Origin: Bacillota bacterium
Lineage (GTDB): Bacteria; Bacillota; Clostridia; Lachnospirales; Lachnospiraceae
DNA: 55,469 nt
Assembly (NCBI GenBank): GCA_029226935.1
Contig: JAQXYZ010000153.1
Coordinates: 1 to 55,469 of the forward strand
Direction of reading: 5' to 3'
Part shown: positions 44,108-52,390 of the stretch, piece by piece
Numbering within the stretch: the stretch's first letter is position 1
How the letters are laid out: every line of letters begins with the position of its first letter
Notes under the pieces: model-generated
What the model saw: only the letters and a program-made list of their open reading frames with translations
Database searches by the model: none
Told to the model about the DNA's origin: nothing
Made by a program: the position numbers and the translations under genes

Positions 44108-44407
44108 CTAATAGTTTCTTGCAGAAGCAATCTCACGACTTCTGTTCTCTGCCTGTTCATATCTGTATGCAATTTCCAAAAGTGCCTGCACATACTGTTC
44201 AATCAGTCCATGAAATGTTTCCATCTGTTGTCTGTCCCGCAGGAAGGCCTGATGGAAGGCATCTTTTGCCTGTCCCTCCCACATGGAGCAAAGATTCATC
44301 TCCTGATCTCCTAATTGTTCCGCTTTCGCTCTGAACTGCTGGTTCAAATCTGAAAGTCTTCCTGCTCTGTTTCTTAATTCTGATGATGTAACCTGAAAAA
44401 ATGACAT
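44108..44407 (-). CDS. WXG100 family protein (canonical)
   Basis: A 99-residue protein with a central CSMWEGQAKDAFHQAF turn, the clearest WXG motif of the cluster, between two amphipathic helices. The ATG at 44407 has AAAGGAG; the longer frame has none. The C-terminus ends in helix plus YRYEQAENRSREIASARNY, where a YxxxD/E-like export signal (YRYEQ) is seen. Eighteen bases separate it from the next gene. Confidence 0.88.
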   Translation of the reverse strand: MSFFQVTSSELRNRAGRLSDLNQQFRAKAEQLGDQEMNLCSMWEGQAKDAFHQAFLRDRQQMETFHGLIEQYVQALLEIAYRYEQAENRSREIASARNY

Positions 44408-44426
44408 TTTTATCTCCTTTCTGCTT

Positions 44427-44735
44427 TTAATAAATTCTGGTTCTTGCAAGCTGTGCACCTAATAGTTCCGCCTGATATAACTCTCTTGCCTGACCCTCTA
44501 TTTCCTCTGCAATTCTGTTCAATGTATCTGATTCTTTTAAGAGTCCTGCTGCCAATTTCACCTCCTTTCCCAAAATGATATCAGCACACTCACTATTCCA
44601 GTCTGTCTTTATCTGATAGGCGGTCTGCATAATCTGGTTTTCCGACACATCTTTTACTGCCCTTGACAAATTTTTAAGCTGCTCTGCCAAAGCCATAGTT
44701 TCTTTAAAATGCATTTCAATGGTCCAAGGCAGCAT
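44427..44735 (-). CDS. WXG100-like small helical protein (degenerate turn)
   Basis: About 102 residues, two long helices with a turn reading DWNSECADII in place of W-x-G, and a C-terminal helix ending ELLGAQLARTRIY. The start at 44735 follows AAAGGAG by eight bases, which makes it overlap the previous gene by 20 bases. Its size, position and helix content support membership of the WXG100 superfamily although the turn Gly is lost. Confidence 0.7.
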   Translation of the reverse strand: MLPWTIEMHFKETMALAEQLKNLSRAVKDVSENQIMQTAYQIKTDWNSECADIILGKEVKLAAGLLKESDTLNRIAEEIEGQARELYQAELLGAQLARTRIY

Positions 44736-45012
44736 TGACATTACTCCTTTCTGCGATTTCATAGATAGCTGCAATTTCTTCAAGCTTTTCAATATGATTG
44801 AAAAACCGTTCAAGAAACGTCAGCCCTTCTTCGCACAATTCTTTTATCTGTACCTTTAATGTGTCTGCAGGATAACCGTCAAAATATACTTCCATTCCAT
44901 CCTGAAGTTCCTGCATTTTGCGGATGTTTTCCTCCATCCTCCTCAAAGTTTCTTTCCACTCTTCCTTCTTTTTTCTTAATTTCTCTGTGGATACCCGAAT
45001 CTGTCCCTGCAT
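44716..45012 (-). CDS. WXG100-like small helical protein (YFDG turn)
   Basis: A 98-residue protein rich in Lys and Glu with two predicted helices. The turn reads VYFDGYPADTLKVQI, so Phe takes the Trp position before a conserved Gly; the following helix ends in an IYEIAERSN segment (Y-x-x-x-E-like). GGAGGGAG precedes the ATG. It overlaps the next gene in the operon. Confidence 0.7.
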   Translation of the reverse strand: MQGQIRVSTEKLRKKKEEWKETLRRMEENIRKMQELQDGMEVYFDGYPADTLKVQIKELCEEGLTFLERFFNHIEKLEEIAAIYEIAERSNVNAALDH

Positions 45013-45025
45013 TTTCCGCTCCCTC

Positions 45026-45325
45026 CTACAACCTTTCTACCGCTGCAATCAGACGATTTTCCAAGTCTGACAGCGTTCTCGCCGCCTCTTCCATCTTCGT
45101 AATCCTTTTTCGAAGATTCTCTATCAATCTTCTCATCACGTCTGCCCGGACTTGAAATTCTGCCACCCAGCGCTTTCCTGCTCCACTTTCCCATGCCTCC
45201 TTTAGCTGTTCTTTTTCAGTTTCCATTATGTCAAGTAAATCTATCGTTGCGGTAAGGTTCTGCTCCATTTCGTCCAGCCACTTGTTAAATCCCGCACCGT
45301 TCAGTCTGATATTTTCACCATTCAT
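45026..45325 (-). CDS. WXG100-like small helical protein (WESG turn)
   Basis: A 99-residue helical protein. The turn AWESGAGKRWVAEF has Trp and Gly one residue further apart than in canonical WXG. First of five in the row, lying 18 bases after esaB. GGAGG lies five bases before the ATG. Confidence 0.78.
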   Translation of the reverse strand: MNGENIRLNGAGFNKWLDEMEQNLTATIDLLDIMETEKEQLKEAWESGAGKRWVAEFQVRADVMRRLIENLRKRITKMEEAARTLSDLENRLIAAVERL

Positions 45326-45343
45326 TTCATCCTCCCATCCATG

Positions 45344-45589
45344 TCAGATAAGTATCAACCGATCTCCATCACATATTCCCTGCTGTCTTAAAGTCCGGTC
45401 GTTTTTCAGAACATTTTCCTGACCCAGGGAATACAGGTACATCTCTTTTCCTTCATTTACAGTCAGATGCTCCTTCTTGGAAATCAGTGCTATAATTTCC
45501 TCCATCAGCACTCCTGCCATCGAATCCTCATCCAGTTCAAAATCATAAATCCGGTCCAGCACCGGAATCTGCACATCAATTAATATCAT
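45344..45589 (-). CDS. EsaB/YukD-like ubiquitin-fold protein
   Basis: An 81-residue protein of the T7SS accessory family with a ubiquitin-like fold: ILIDVQIPVLDRIYDFELDE at the start and a C-terminal segment (LRQQGICDGDRLILI) that forms the last strand. EsaB is needed for, or regulates, T7SS secretion in staphylococci and bacilli. The ATG at 45589 overlaps the essC stop (ATGA) and uses GGAGGAG inside essC, so the two are translationally coupled; an earlier ATG at 45601 overlaps this site and is less likely. Confidence 0.85.
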   Translation of the reverse strand: MILIDVQIPVLDRIYDFELDEDSMAGVLMEEIIALISKKEHLTVNEGKEMYLYSLGQENVLKNDRTLRQQGICDGDRLILI

Positions 45590-48500
45590 TCTCTCCTCCA
45601 TCTGTACATGGGCAGTAAAACCCGTTTTGACCTGCTCCCCGGACCTGCTTTTAAATATCCGATTCCCGGCGGTTCATACCGGTTCTGCCTCATATAGCTC
45701 ACATCATCAAACTGAAATATTCTCTGGGCAGATAAATTTCCTCCCAAACAAATCCCATGCTGCCAGGTAATAAACTCCCGAAAGAATCCGGTTCCTGAAG
45801 CCTCCATATCCCTGACGGTATGAAAAACACCTGAAAGGAAATATTCTTCCACCTTTCCTTCTGCCAGTCGTTCCCAAAAGGTGACTCTTCCATCCCGCCC
45901 TTCTCCAAACTGGTAAATCATGCTGCAGAAACTTCCCAAATCGCTGATAAATATTCCTGTTTTGCAGTTTCCTTCTCCCCGCCATTCCATAATTTCATCC
46001 TTATTTCCCAAATAAGTAATTTCTTTCCTGCCCCTAAACTGTTCCAGACTCCTTCCGCTATCCAAAATTACTGCTTTTCCGCCATTTCTGATAAACCCTT
46101 CCATCAGACAGCATAAAAGAGTTTTTCTTCCGGTTCTGTCGTTCCCTGCAATCAGAAAACACCTTGTGTTCTTTAAAGAAAGTCTCAGAATCTCTCCGGT
46201 TTCCATGCAGTATCCGATTGGAAGCATTCCGCTTTTCCATTGATAAGCTTCTGCCATGGCTGCAAACTCCGGTTTATGGGGTAACAGCGGGAATTTATCC
46301 GGTATTGCAATGCCTCTTCTTTTCCATGTGATTTCCTTTTCTCTTCCTGCTTCTGAAATCTTGCTGATGCGCTCATACTCCTCAGTCTCATTCAATGCCA
46401 ATGGAACCTGAAATTCCAGAATCGTTCCCTGCGCCAGACATAATCCTCTTCCTTTGCAGTTCTCCCTCGGAAGCACGGGGACATAATATTGACGCAGAAT
46501 ATCTCCATATTGGAATCGATCACTCATTTCCAATGCAATTGTGTTTTTAATTTTTTCAAAAAGTCTTCCGCCCATCTCATTGATGCCTGCAACAGACAAA
46601 ATCAGATAAATTCCCAGCGTAATTCCTTCCGCCGCCAGCTTTAAAATCAATTCTTCCTGTTCTTCATTTAACTCCTTATGAAAAGCACCATAACCGTCAA
46701 TCACGAGGAAAAAATATGGAAGAATATCCCTGCCTGCCCTGTTATGCTGTTCACAGCTGACCCCCGCCAGCTGTTCCTTGCGCTCCGCTGTCAGCTTCTT
46801 TAAATGATAAAAGAAAATATCCTTGTTTTCTCTCTCCTTAAGTACACACAAACATCCCGGCATTCTTTGGAAGCATGTCGCATTCGCCTGCCCCATTGCC
46901 ACAATCAGGCATTGTACCTGCTCCGGCGCGTAATCCCAGCAAAGCTGCCATACAAGAGTTTGAAGAAAGGTTGTCTTTCCCGTAGCTGGACCTCCACATA
47001 CCACCAAATGTCCCTGACTGACCGGAGCGTATCGAAGTACAAACTGGCGCTGATTGTCAGGGTCGTCACATAATCCCAATAGAATTTCCGGCATCAACGT
47101 TTCTTCCATCGTGAGCGCTTCTCTGTGTTTTAATTCATTCAAGGTAATTACTTCCGGTAATTCCGGCATCCATAATTGCGCTGCCTGTCCATAGTGATAT
47201 TCTTCTGCCGTTTGCCTCACATAATCGATAAGCACATTCATTAAACTCTTTTTACCCTTTTCCTTATTTTCCCGCACCATACGATGTCCTGTATCTGACA
47301 GAAGTGCCGCCCTTACCCCTGTATTTTCCCCCTCCTGACAGGTTCCTCCACAATAGCCGGACTGAAACAATTCATAATATTCATTGGTTCCTATTTGCAA
47401 ATAACATTGTCCGGGGGCTGTCAGTGCAGCCGCATCCTTATTTTTCAGCATGTCCATACTGTCCTGTGCGTCCTGTACCTTAAGGCACATTCGAAATCTT
47501 GCATTGCTCCATATCTTGTCATCTACTGTCCCTGCCGGCTTCTGAGTCGCCAGGATTAAATGGACACCAAGGCTCCTGCCTACCTGTGCCAGTGAGATAA
47601 TTTCCTGCATGAATTCCGGCTCTTCTTTTTTCAGCTCTGCAAATTCATCCACCACCAAAATAAGATGCGGCATGGGCTGCGCTGCCTTTCCCTCTCTGTA
47701 AAGTCGGGCATAAGCATCAATATGGTTTACCTGAAATTCTCCCAGCAGCCGCTGTCTTCGTTTGTTTTCGCTTGAAATAGCCGACATGGCCCTCTTGATC
47801 TGTTTTCCTGACAAATTTGAGATAACTCCCGCACAGTGAGGAAGTGCTTTTAGTAGATTTCCTGTTCCTCCACCCTTATAGTCAATCATAAAGAAATTGA
47901 CATCCGCAGGACTGTAAGATACCGCCATAGATAAAAGATAAGTCTGTAAAAGTTCGCTCTTGCCCGAACCTGTCGTTCCTGCCACCAGACCGTGTGGCCC
48001 ATGAAACCGCTCATGAATATCAAGGTAAACGCAATGTCCATCTGCTCTGCATCCGATTGGTGCCTTCATCCTCTCCTCTGTCCTTGCGTTTTTCCACCTT
48101 TGATGACTTTCCAGCTCTTCAATCCTTCCACAGCCATAAAGTTCCAGAAATCCTATCTGCTCCGGCAGCTGCCCATCCTCCTCATGCTCTCTTAGCCTGA
48201 TGCCCGTCATCTTCCTTCCATACATAAATGCCTTGGAAAAACTACAGGTTTCAAGCGTTAGGGACTGTCTGACCGGCTGTTCCTGACTCAAGTCCAAAAT
48301 TTCATCCTTATAAATAAAATATCTACAGCTTTTGGGAAGTTCCTTCCTCTCGCTTCCCGTAAATACCGCACTGACCGGATAGCAGGAGTGAAAAGAGGTC
48401 AGATACTGATAAACAGTTTCTCCTGCAATCAACTCCTCATCCAGTACCACTGTCACATACCATGGAATTTTGATCCCATCCGCCTTCTCTTCATACCCTT

Positions 48501-50076
48501 TGTTCAGTTCTCTTGTTAGCACTGGCAAAATTTCTGCCGCTTCTTTTTCATCTCCCGCAAGAAACCTTACTCTGCGGTTGGAAGACCAGCTGTGTGGAAG
48601 CCATTTTAGAAGCTCTGCAATTTTCCTGTGGTAAGTCTTCTCTTTCCTATAAAAACAAACCAGTTTCACTTCCGTATAACAATGACAGATTGCTATCTGC
48701 ATCAGCAGCTGTAAAAGCACCTCCGTACAATCTCCTAATATTCCGATCTGCCTGTTTACAAACAGATCCACCCCTGTAGGGACCTGCTCCAATACCTGAA
48801 GCTGCTCTGCCATTTCTTTTGCCTCCTCCACAAGCGGATCGGAGGAAATTCCCCGAATGTCTCCTGCACATTTAATTTTGATCTGGAAATTTGTTCTCCC
48901 AATTCCCAGCCTGATAAACAGAAAATCCTTCTGTCTGTAATAACGATTCCAGATTACCGGAGACATCTCTTTTTCCTCATTCATAAGTGCCGAAAGCGCC
49001 GGATATCTTTTTTCAAGGATTCTGCGGTTTTCCTGATGGCAGAACAAAAGCCTTTCCTTCATATTCTCCAGATAATTTCGGTATTCTCTCTCCTTTTCCC
49101 TCTTTTCCCGTCTGTGGCTGTACCTGCTATAGCTCTGTCCGACAATCCCCCAAAACAGAGCAAGCAGTGCAGTGCAAAGCCCCATTGCCAAAGAAGCATA
49201 ATAAAAGCTGCCTGATGCCATTCCTCCTAAACCGCCGTAAGCTGTTCCTTTAGTCTGGCTGCTGACCCAGACCATTAACATCATGGGAAGAACCATGGTA
49301 AGAGTCGGTCCAATGTTCAGTAAAAACGGCTGTACCTGCAAATCCGCTGCCTTCTCCGGCATAATCAGTTCAACTTCTCCTTGATAAAGCACTTCCTCCT
49401 GTTCATAATTACGCCTGATCTGCCTGAGCTGATTTTCCTGCACTGACGGTAAAGTGCTACATCTTTCCGGCAGGTCTTTACTTTCTGCAATTCGGCATAC
49501 ACCGCCAAAGGATACCCCCACCAAAAATTCCTTTAGTATAATCAAATGCAGTCCGTACAGATCTATGTAATCCCCGGTTTTAAGCCTTTGATATCCTTTC
49601 ACCCCTTTTCCATTCATGTAGATTCCGTTCTCCCTGTGGCTGATGAGCATATAGCCTTTTTCATTTCTCACAATTTCCGCGTGCAGTTCATCTACCAGCG
49701 AAAAGCAATGATAAAAAATCTGATTGGTATATGCATTTCCAACCTTAATGGTTTCTCCCACCCTGATAGATATTCTTCCGCTCGCTTTCAAAGAATTAAT
49801 TTCATTTGAAAGCAATAGCAAAAGTCTTTCCCGGCTTCTTGTATAGAGATAAAGGGGAGCGGCATTTCCAAGCGCCTTTCCATTTACCCGCCAGCCGCTT
49901 TTCTCTGCCTCTATCACAATCTCCACGTCTGACGATAGCCCTGTGTCAACCTGTTCCAGAAGGAAACGGTACTTTCCGGGAATGTCTTCCGGCAATCCCT
50001 TTTTAAGGCACGCAAAATCAGAAAAAATGAGCAGATTCCTACGGCTTTTGCTGCCATGTTCTTTTTCATCAATCAA
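45586..50076 (-). CDS. essC: EssC-type T7SS FtsK/SpoIIIE ATPase with N-terminal FHA domain
   Basis: A 1496-residue membrane ATPase, the motor of T7SS. Residues about 105-185 look like an FHA domain (ELHAEIV, IYMNGKGV). Two transmembrane helices lie near 253-271 and 293-313. Domain D1 has an intact Walker A (AGTTGSGKS, about 699-707) and Walker B (LILVVDEFAEL, about 805-815). D2 has GGPATGKTT (about 1028-1036), but its Walker B reads FLVIDGYG with no Glu. D3 is degenerate (AGNDRTGRKTL). The start is probably TTG at 50076 with GGAGG nine bases upstream. EssC-type motors recognise substrates through D3. First gene of the operon. Confidence 0.93.
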   Translation of the reverse strand: MIDEKEHGSKSRRNLLIFSDFACLKKGLPEDIPGKYRFLLEQVDTGLSSDVEIVIEAEKSGWRVNGKALGNAAPLYLYTRSRERLLLLLSNEINSLKASGRISIRVGETIKVGNAYTNQIFYHCFSLVDELHAEIVRNEKGYMLISHRENGIYMNGKGVKGYQRLKTGDYIDLYGLHLIILKEFLVGVSFGGVCRIAESKDLPERCSTLPSVQENQLRQIRRNYEQEEVLYQGEVELIMPEKAADLQVQPFLLNIGPTLTMVLPMMLMVWVSSQTKGTAYGGLGGMASGSFYYASLAMGLCTALLALFWGIVGQSYSRYSHRREKREKEREYRNYLENMKERLLFCHQENRRILEKRYPALSALMNEEKEMSPVIWNRYYRQKDFLFIRLGIGRTNFQIKIKCAGDIRGISSDPLVEEAKEMAEQLQVLEQVPTGVDLFVNRQIGILGDCTEVLLQLLMQIAICHCYTEVKLVCFYRKEKTYHRKIAELLKWLPHSWSSNRRVRFLAGDEKEAAEILPVLTRELNKGYEEKADGIKIPWYVTVVLDEELIAGETVYQYLTSFHSCYPVSAVFTGSERKELPKSCRYFIYKDEILDLSQEQPVRQSLTLETCSFSKAFMYGRKMTGIRLREHEEDGQLPEQIGFLELYGCGRIEELESHQRWKNARTEERMKAPIGCRADGHCVYLDIHERFHGPHGLVAGTTGSGKSELLQTYLLSMAVSYSPADVNFFMIDYKGGGTGNLLKALPHCAGVISNLSGKQIKRAMSAISSENKRRQRLLGEFQVNHIDAYARLYREGKAAQPMPHLILVVDEFAELKKEEPEFMQEIISLAQVGRSLGVHLILATQKPAGTVDDKIWSNARFRMCLKVQDAQDSMDMLKNKDAAALTAPGQCYLQIGTNEYYELFQSGYCGGTCQEGENTGVRAALLSDTGHRMVRENKEKGKKSLMNVLIDYVRQTAEEYHYGQAAQLWMPELPEVITLNELKHREALTMEETLMPEILLGLCDDPDNQRQFVLRYAPVSQGHLVVCGGPATGKTTFLQTLVWQLCWDYAPEQVQCLIVAMGQANATCFQRMPGCLCVLKERENKDIFFYHLKKLTAERKEQLAGVSCEQHNRAGRDILPYFFLVIDGYGAFHKELNEEQEELILKLAAEGITLGIYLILSVAGINEMGGRLFEKIKNTIALEMSDRFQYGDILRQYYVPVLPRENCKGRGLCLAQGTILEFQVPLALNETEEYERISKISEAGREKEITWKRRGIAIPDKFPLLPHKPEFAAMAEAYQWKSGMLPIGYCMETGEILRLSLKNTRCFLIAGNDRTGRKTLLCCLMEGFIRNGGKAVILDSGRSLEQFRGRKEITYLGNKDEIMEWRGEGNCKTGIFISDLGSFCSMIYQFGEGRDGRVTFWERLAEGKVEEYFLSGVFHTVRDMEASGTGFFREFITWQHGICLGGNLSAQRIFQFDDVSYMRQNRYEPPGIGYLKAGPGSRSKRVLLPMYRWRRE

Positions 50077-50155
50077 TAAATGCTACCTCCGATAAAAATT
50101 CTCTCTTGGGAAAATAAATATTGAAAAAAGAAATATAAAAAATAGAACTCAAATC

Positions 50156-50180
50156 TCAATGTCCAGAAGCGGACTTTTGA
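50156..50180. promoter_or_regulatory. Dyad just after the T7SS transcription start
   Basis: TCAA.GTCC...GGAC..TTGA forms a near-palindrome (TCAATGTCC and GGACTTTTGA around AGAAGC) a few bases after the expected start point. It could be an operator or a leader hairpin. Confidence 0.45.
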
Positions 50181-50190
50181 AAGTGTTTTA

Positions 50191-50219
50191 AGATTATCAG
50201 ATTAATGAGGTTCTGTCAA
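50191..50219 (-). promoter_or_regulatory. Promoter of the T7SS operon
   Basis: TTGACA (50214-50219) and TAATCT (50191-50196) with 17-base spacing on the minus strand, about 115 bases before essC. Confidence 0.75.
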
Positions 50220-50254
50220 CAGTTTATCAAATATTTTTGTAAAAATCTTTTTAT

Positions 50255-50294
50255 AAAAAGTGCCGCCGGATAATAAATCCATGCAGCACTTTTT
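50255..50294 (-). terminator. Terminator of the ZIP transporter gene
   Basis: AAAAAGTGCTGC and GCGGCACTTTTT (one G:U pair) form a stem with a 17-base loop and flanking A and T tracts. It also shields the T7SS promoter from read-through. Confidence 0.75.
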
Positions 50295-50301
50295 AAGGCA
50301 A

Positions 50302-51096
50302 TTACCCTAATGCAACATCCAAAATCATCATAATCAGGAAACCTGCCATTACTCCTATCGTGCCTAAATTGGAGTGTTCTCCCTGATTGGCCTCAGGAAT
50401 CAGCTCTTCCACCACCACATAAATCATTGCACCTGCTGCAAAAGAAAGGAACCATGGCATATAGGGCGTGATTTGTGCCGCAACCAGTGTAATTCCAACA
50501 CCAAAAACCAACTCCACCAATCCTGAGAGGCTGCCCAGTACAAAGGCTTTCCATCTGCTCGTTCCCTCCTGGCGAAGGGGCAGGGAAATTGCCGCTCCCT
50601 CCGGGAAATTCTGTATTCCAATTCCCAATGCCAGTGCAAAGGCAGATGCATAAAGCGCCGTATCCTCAGGATGCTGTGCTGCCATTGCAAAGGCAAGACC
50701 TACCGCCATTCCCTCCGGAATATTGTGCAGCGTTACCGCCATAACCAACAAAGTAGTCCTATGAAGAGAAGTTTTCACACCCTCCGGCTGCTTTTCTCCA
50801 ATATGCAGATGAGGCATCAAAAAATCCAGCAGATACAGGAATAATCCACCAAGAACAAATCCCCCTGCGGCAGGAATCCACGCAATTCCCCCAGCATTTT
50901 CTGTTTCCTCAATTGCGGGAAGTAATAAGGACCAGACTGAGGCTGCCATCATTACTCCGGCAGCAAATCCCAGAAATGCCCGTTGAATGTTTTTACCCAT
51001 TTCCTTCTTAAAAATGAATACTACACTGGCGCCAAGGGCTGTCATCAAAAATGTAAATCCTGTTCCCATAGCTGCCCATCCAATTGCCTGATTCAT
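50302..51096 (-). CDS. ZIP-family metal (zinc) transporter
   Basis: A 264-residue GufA-like ZIP transporter with about eight membrane helices. Metal-binding motifs are seen as HNIPEGMAVGLAFA in helix IV and IQNFPEGAAISLPL in helix V; a soluble loop holds HLHIGEKQPEG. These proteins take up Zn2+ or related ions. The ATG at 51096 follows GAGGAG closely; upstream in-frame ATGs lie around a GCATCC/GGATGC hairpin (51111-51130). It is a single-gene unit, unrelated to the T7SS genes downstream. Confidence 0.88.
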   Translation of the reverse strand: MNQAIGWAAMGTGFTFLMTALGASVVFIFKKEMGKNIQRAFLGFAAGVMMAASVWSLLLPAIEETENAGGIAWIPAAGGFVLGGLFLYLLDFLMPHLHIGEKQPEGVKTSLHRTTLLVMAVTLHNIPEGMAVGLAFAMAAQHPEDTALYASAFALALGIGIQNFPEGAAISLPLRQEGTSRWKAFVLGSLSGLVELVFGVGITLVAAQITPYMPWFLSFAAGAMIYVVVEELIPEANQGEHSNLGTIGVMAGFLIMMILDVALG

Positions 51097-51110
51097 ATGC
51101 TCCTCTTTCC

Positions 51111-51130
51111 GCATCCAAAATACCGGATGC
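51111..51130 (-). repeat. Small hairpin in the ZIP gene leader
   Basis: GCATCC and GGATGC pair across GGTATTTT directly before the ribosome binding site. It could influence translation. Six base pairs only. Confidence 0.4.
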
Positions 51131-51212
51131 ATACCTCTATGTTATTATTATACTAAAATTGTCATTTTGTGCATGGAATTTTCCGTCTGCACATAAAAAT
51201 GAATTTTGCAAT

Positions 51213-51251
51213 AAAAATACCCGATGCGGTGCCGCAAAACACGTATCGGGG
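51213..51251 (-). terminator. Terminator of the FliD-like gene
   Basis: CCCGAT and ATCGGG form the outer stem with a GC-rich inner part, followed by TATTTTTATT on the minus strand, starting 13 bases after the stop. Confidence 0.7.
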
Positions 51252-51263
51252 CTTCTTGCAAAA

Positions 51264-52046
51264 CTAAAAACCAAAATCGTAAATACTTCCTGCATTATAT
51301 GCATTATTATATGTTCCGGCTCCATTATAAGTATTCGCCTTTGATGCTTCCGTGCTTGCAGCAAAATCAATCAGGGATGCCTGTGCGGAAACCCTATAGG
51401 CATAAGAAGAATTTCCGTTAAACAAGGATTTGACTGTATTCATGTCTGCCTCCTTAAACTTCTTCTCATCTACGGAAAGCGTATTGTCCTCATTCACAGT
51501 CACACCAACCTTAGACAACAGATTTTTGTTGGCATTGGTAAGCCCGCTTAAGGTTTTCGTCCTGTTCTGAACACTGTTCGTTTCTGCTGACGCAGTTTCT
51601 TTCATCAGCTTATTATAGCTGTCAGCGAAATCGGAAACTGCACTGTAAATAGCATCCTTGTCATATTCCTTGGTCGTGGTGGTAAGTCCGTATTCATCCT
51701 TGGTCTCAACATCCACCTTATTGAATACAGATTTACTTCCCTTGGCAATCAGCTTATCCGCTGAACCCTTCAATCCGTCTGCTGCGCTTTCAATGCTTGC
51801 TAAGGTTTTCGCAGAGTCCTTCGCCGTAGATGTGGTTCTCTTATTCTGAGTTTCTGCGATAGAAGAAACTTCCTTACTGCTGTCCTTGGAATAGTAAGCC
51901 TTCATCAGCTTACCATAGCTGCCATTCTTGATGCTGGCATAATCTGAAAGGAAATTCAGATTTCCAAGGCTGCTCCCATTGGTTGAATTCTGAAATAAAT
52001 AGGAATAATCCTGTTTCATTCTCCCCACATTAATACTAATTCCCAT
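51264..52046 (-). CDS. FliD-like (flagellar cap / hook-associated type) protein
   Basis: A 260-residue soluble protein rich in Ser, Lys, Asn and Thr, with no signal peptide. The middle and end resemble the C-terminal coiled-coil part of FliD: DFADSYNKLMKETASAET, then GLTNANKNLLSKVGVTVNED and the VDEKKFKEADMNTVKSLF segment. The C-terminal tail is Tyr/Asn/Gly rich. It is much shorter than a full FliD and lacks the usual cap domains. AAAGGAG precedes the ATG. A long leader with a CsrA-type hairpin is upstream. Some non-flagellated Clostridia carry such orphan proteins, so a surface role other than the flagellum is possible. Confidence 0.6.
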   Translation of the reverse strand: MGISINVGRMKQDYSYLFQNSTNGSSLGNLNFLSDYASIKNGSYGKLMKAYYSKDSSKEVSSIAETQNKRTTSTAKDSAKTLASIESAADGLKGSADKLIAKGSKSVFNKVDVETKDEYGLTTTTKEYDKDAIYSAVSDFADSYNKLMKETASAETNSVQNRTKTLSGLTNANKNLLSKVGVTVNEDNTLSVDEKKFKEADMNTVKSLFNGNSSYAYRVSAQASLIDFAASTEASKANTYNGAGTYNNAYNAGSIYDFGF

Positions 52047-52070
52047 AACATCACTCCTTTGACGTAAGGC

Positions 52071-52086
52071 GGAACCTCCGTGTTCC
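52071..52086 (-). promoter_or_regulatory. Leader hairpin with ACGGA loop, candidate CsrA site
   Basis: On the minus strand GGAAC and GTTCC enclose the loop ACGGAG, so the GGA triplet sits in a hexaloop as in high-affinity CsrA sites. A second GGA lies in the ribosome binding site AAGGAG about 20 bases downstream, and a third in TAGGAG upstream. Binding of CsrA across loop and ribosome site would block translation of the FliD-like gene. Confidence 0.55.
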
Positions 52087-52138
52087 TTATGTATCGTTCA
52101 ATAGCTATATCGGCAAAAATACTCCTATAGTTAAGTTT

Positions 52139-52167
52139 AGTATAGCATTTCCAGCAGTTAAAAACAA
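52139..52167 (-). promoter_or_regulatory. Promoter of the FliD-like gene
   Basis: TTGTTT (52162-52167) and TATACT (52139-52144) with 17-base spacing, plus TGC before the -10 (extended). It gives a leader of about 85 bases. A GCCGATAT box in the leader (52109-52116) recalls the sigma-28 -10 (GCCGATAA), but TAAA is at the wrong distance. Confidence 0.6.
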
Positions 52168-52169
52168 GA

Positions 52170-52390
52170 GTACCAAAACCCATTTTGCAGGAATTTTGCA
52201 ACAGTTCAGCATGATGGATGGGACGCCGCCTGTGGATATCCTTTCTGGGGACTTTTGACAGTCTTTCGATGGATTTGTAGAAACAGGCAGTACAAAAATA
52301 TTGCTGCCCGAATGACATGTTTGAAGAAGCCATAACATTGAAAGTGCTAACGCCTATAAAAAAATTTTGGAAAAATCTGATATGTAATGC
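52170..52390. other. Stretch without a supported gene
   Basis: Two overlapping minus-strand frames are open here but lack ribosome binding sites and one runs through the FliD-like promoter and leader. I see no other feature. Confidence 0.35.

Noticed and set aside
52016-52338. Minus-strand frames upstream of the FliD-like gene (105 and 77 residues)
   Set aside because: No ribosome site; one passes through the promoter, leader hairpin and start of the FliD-like gene.
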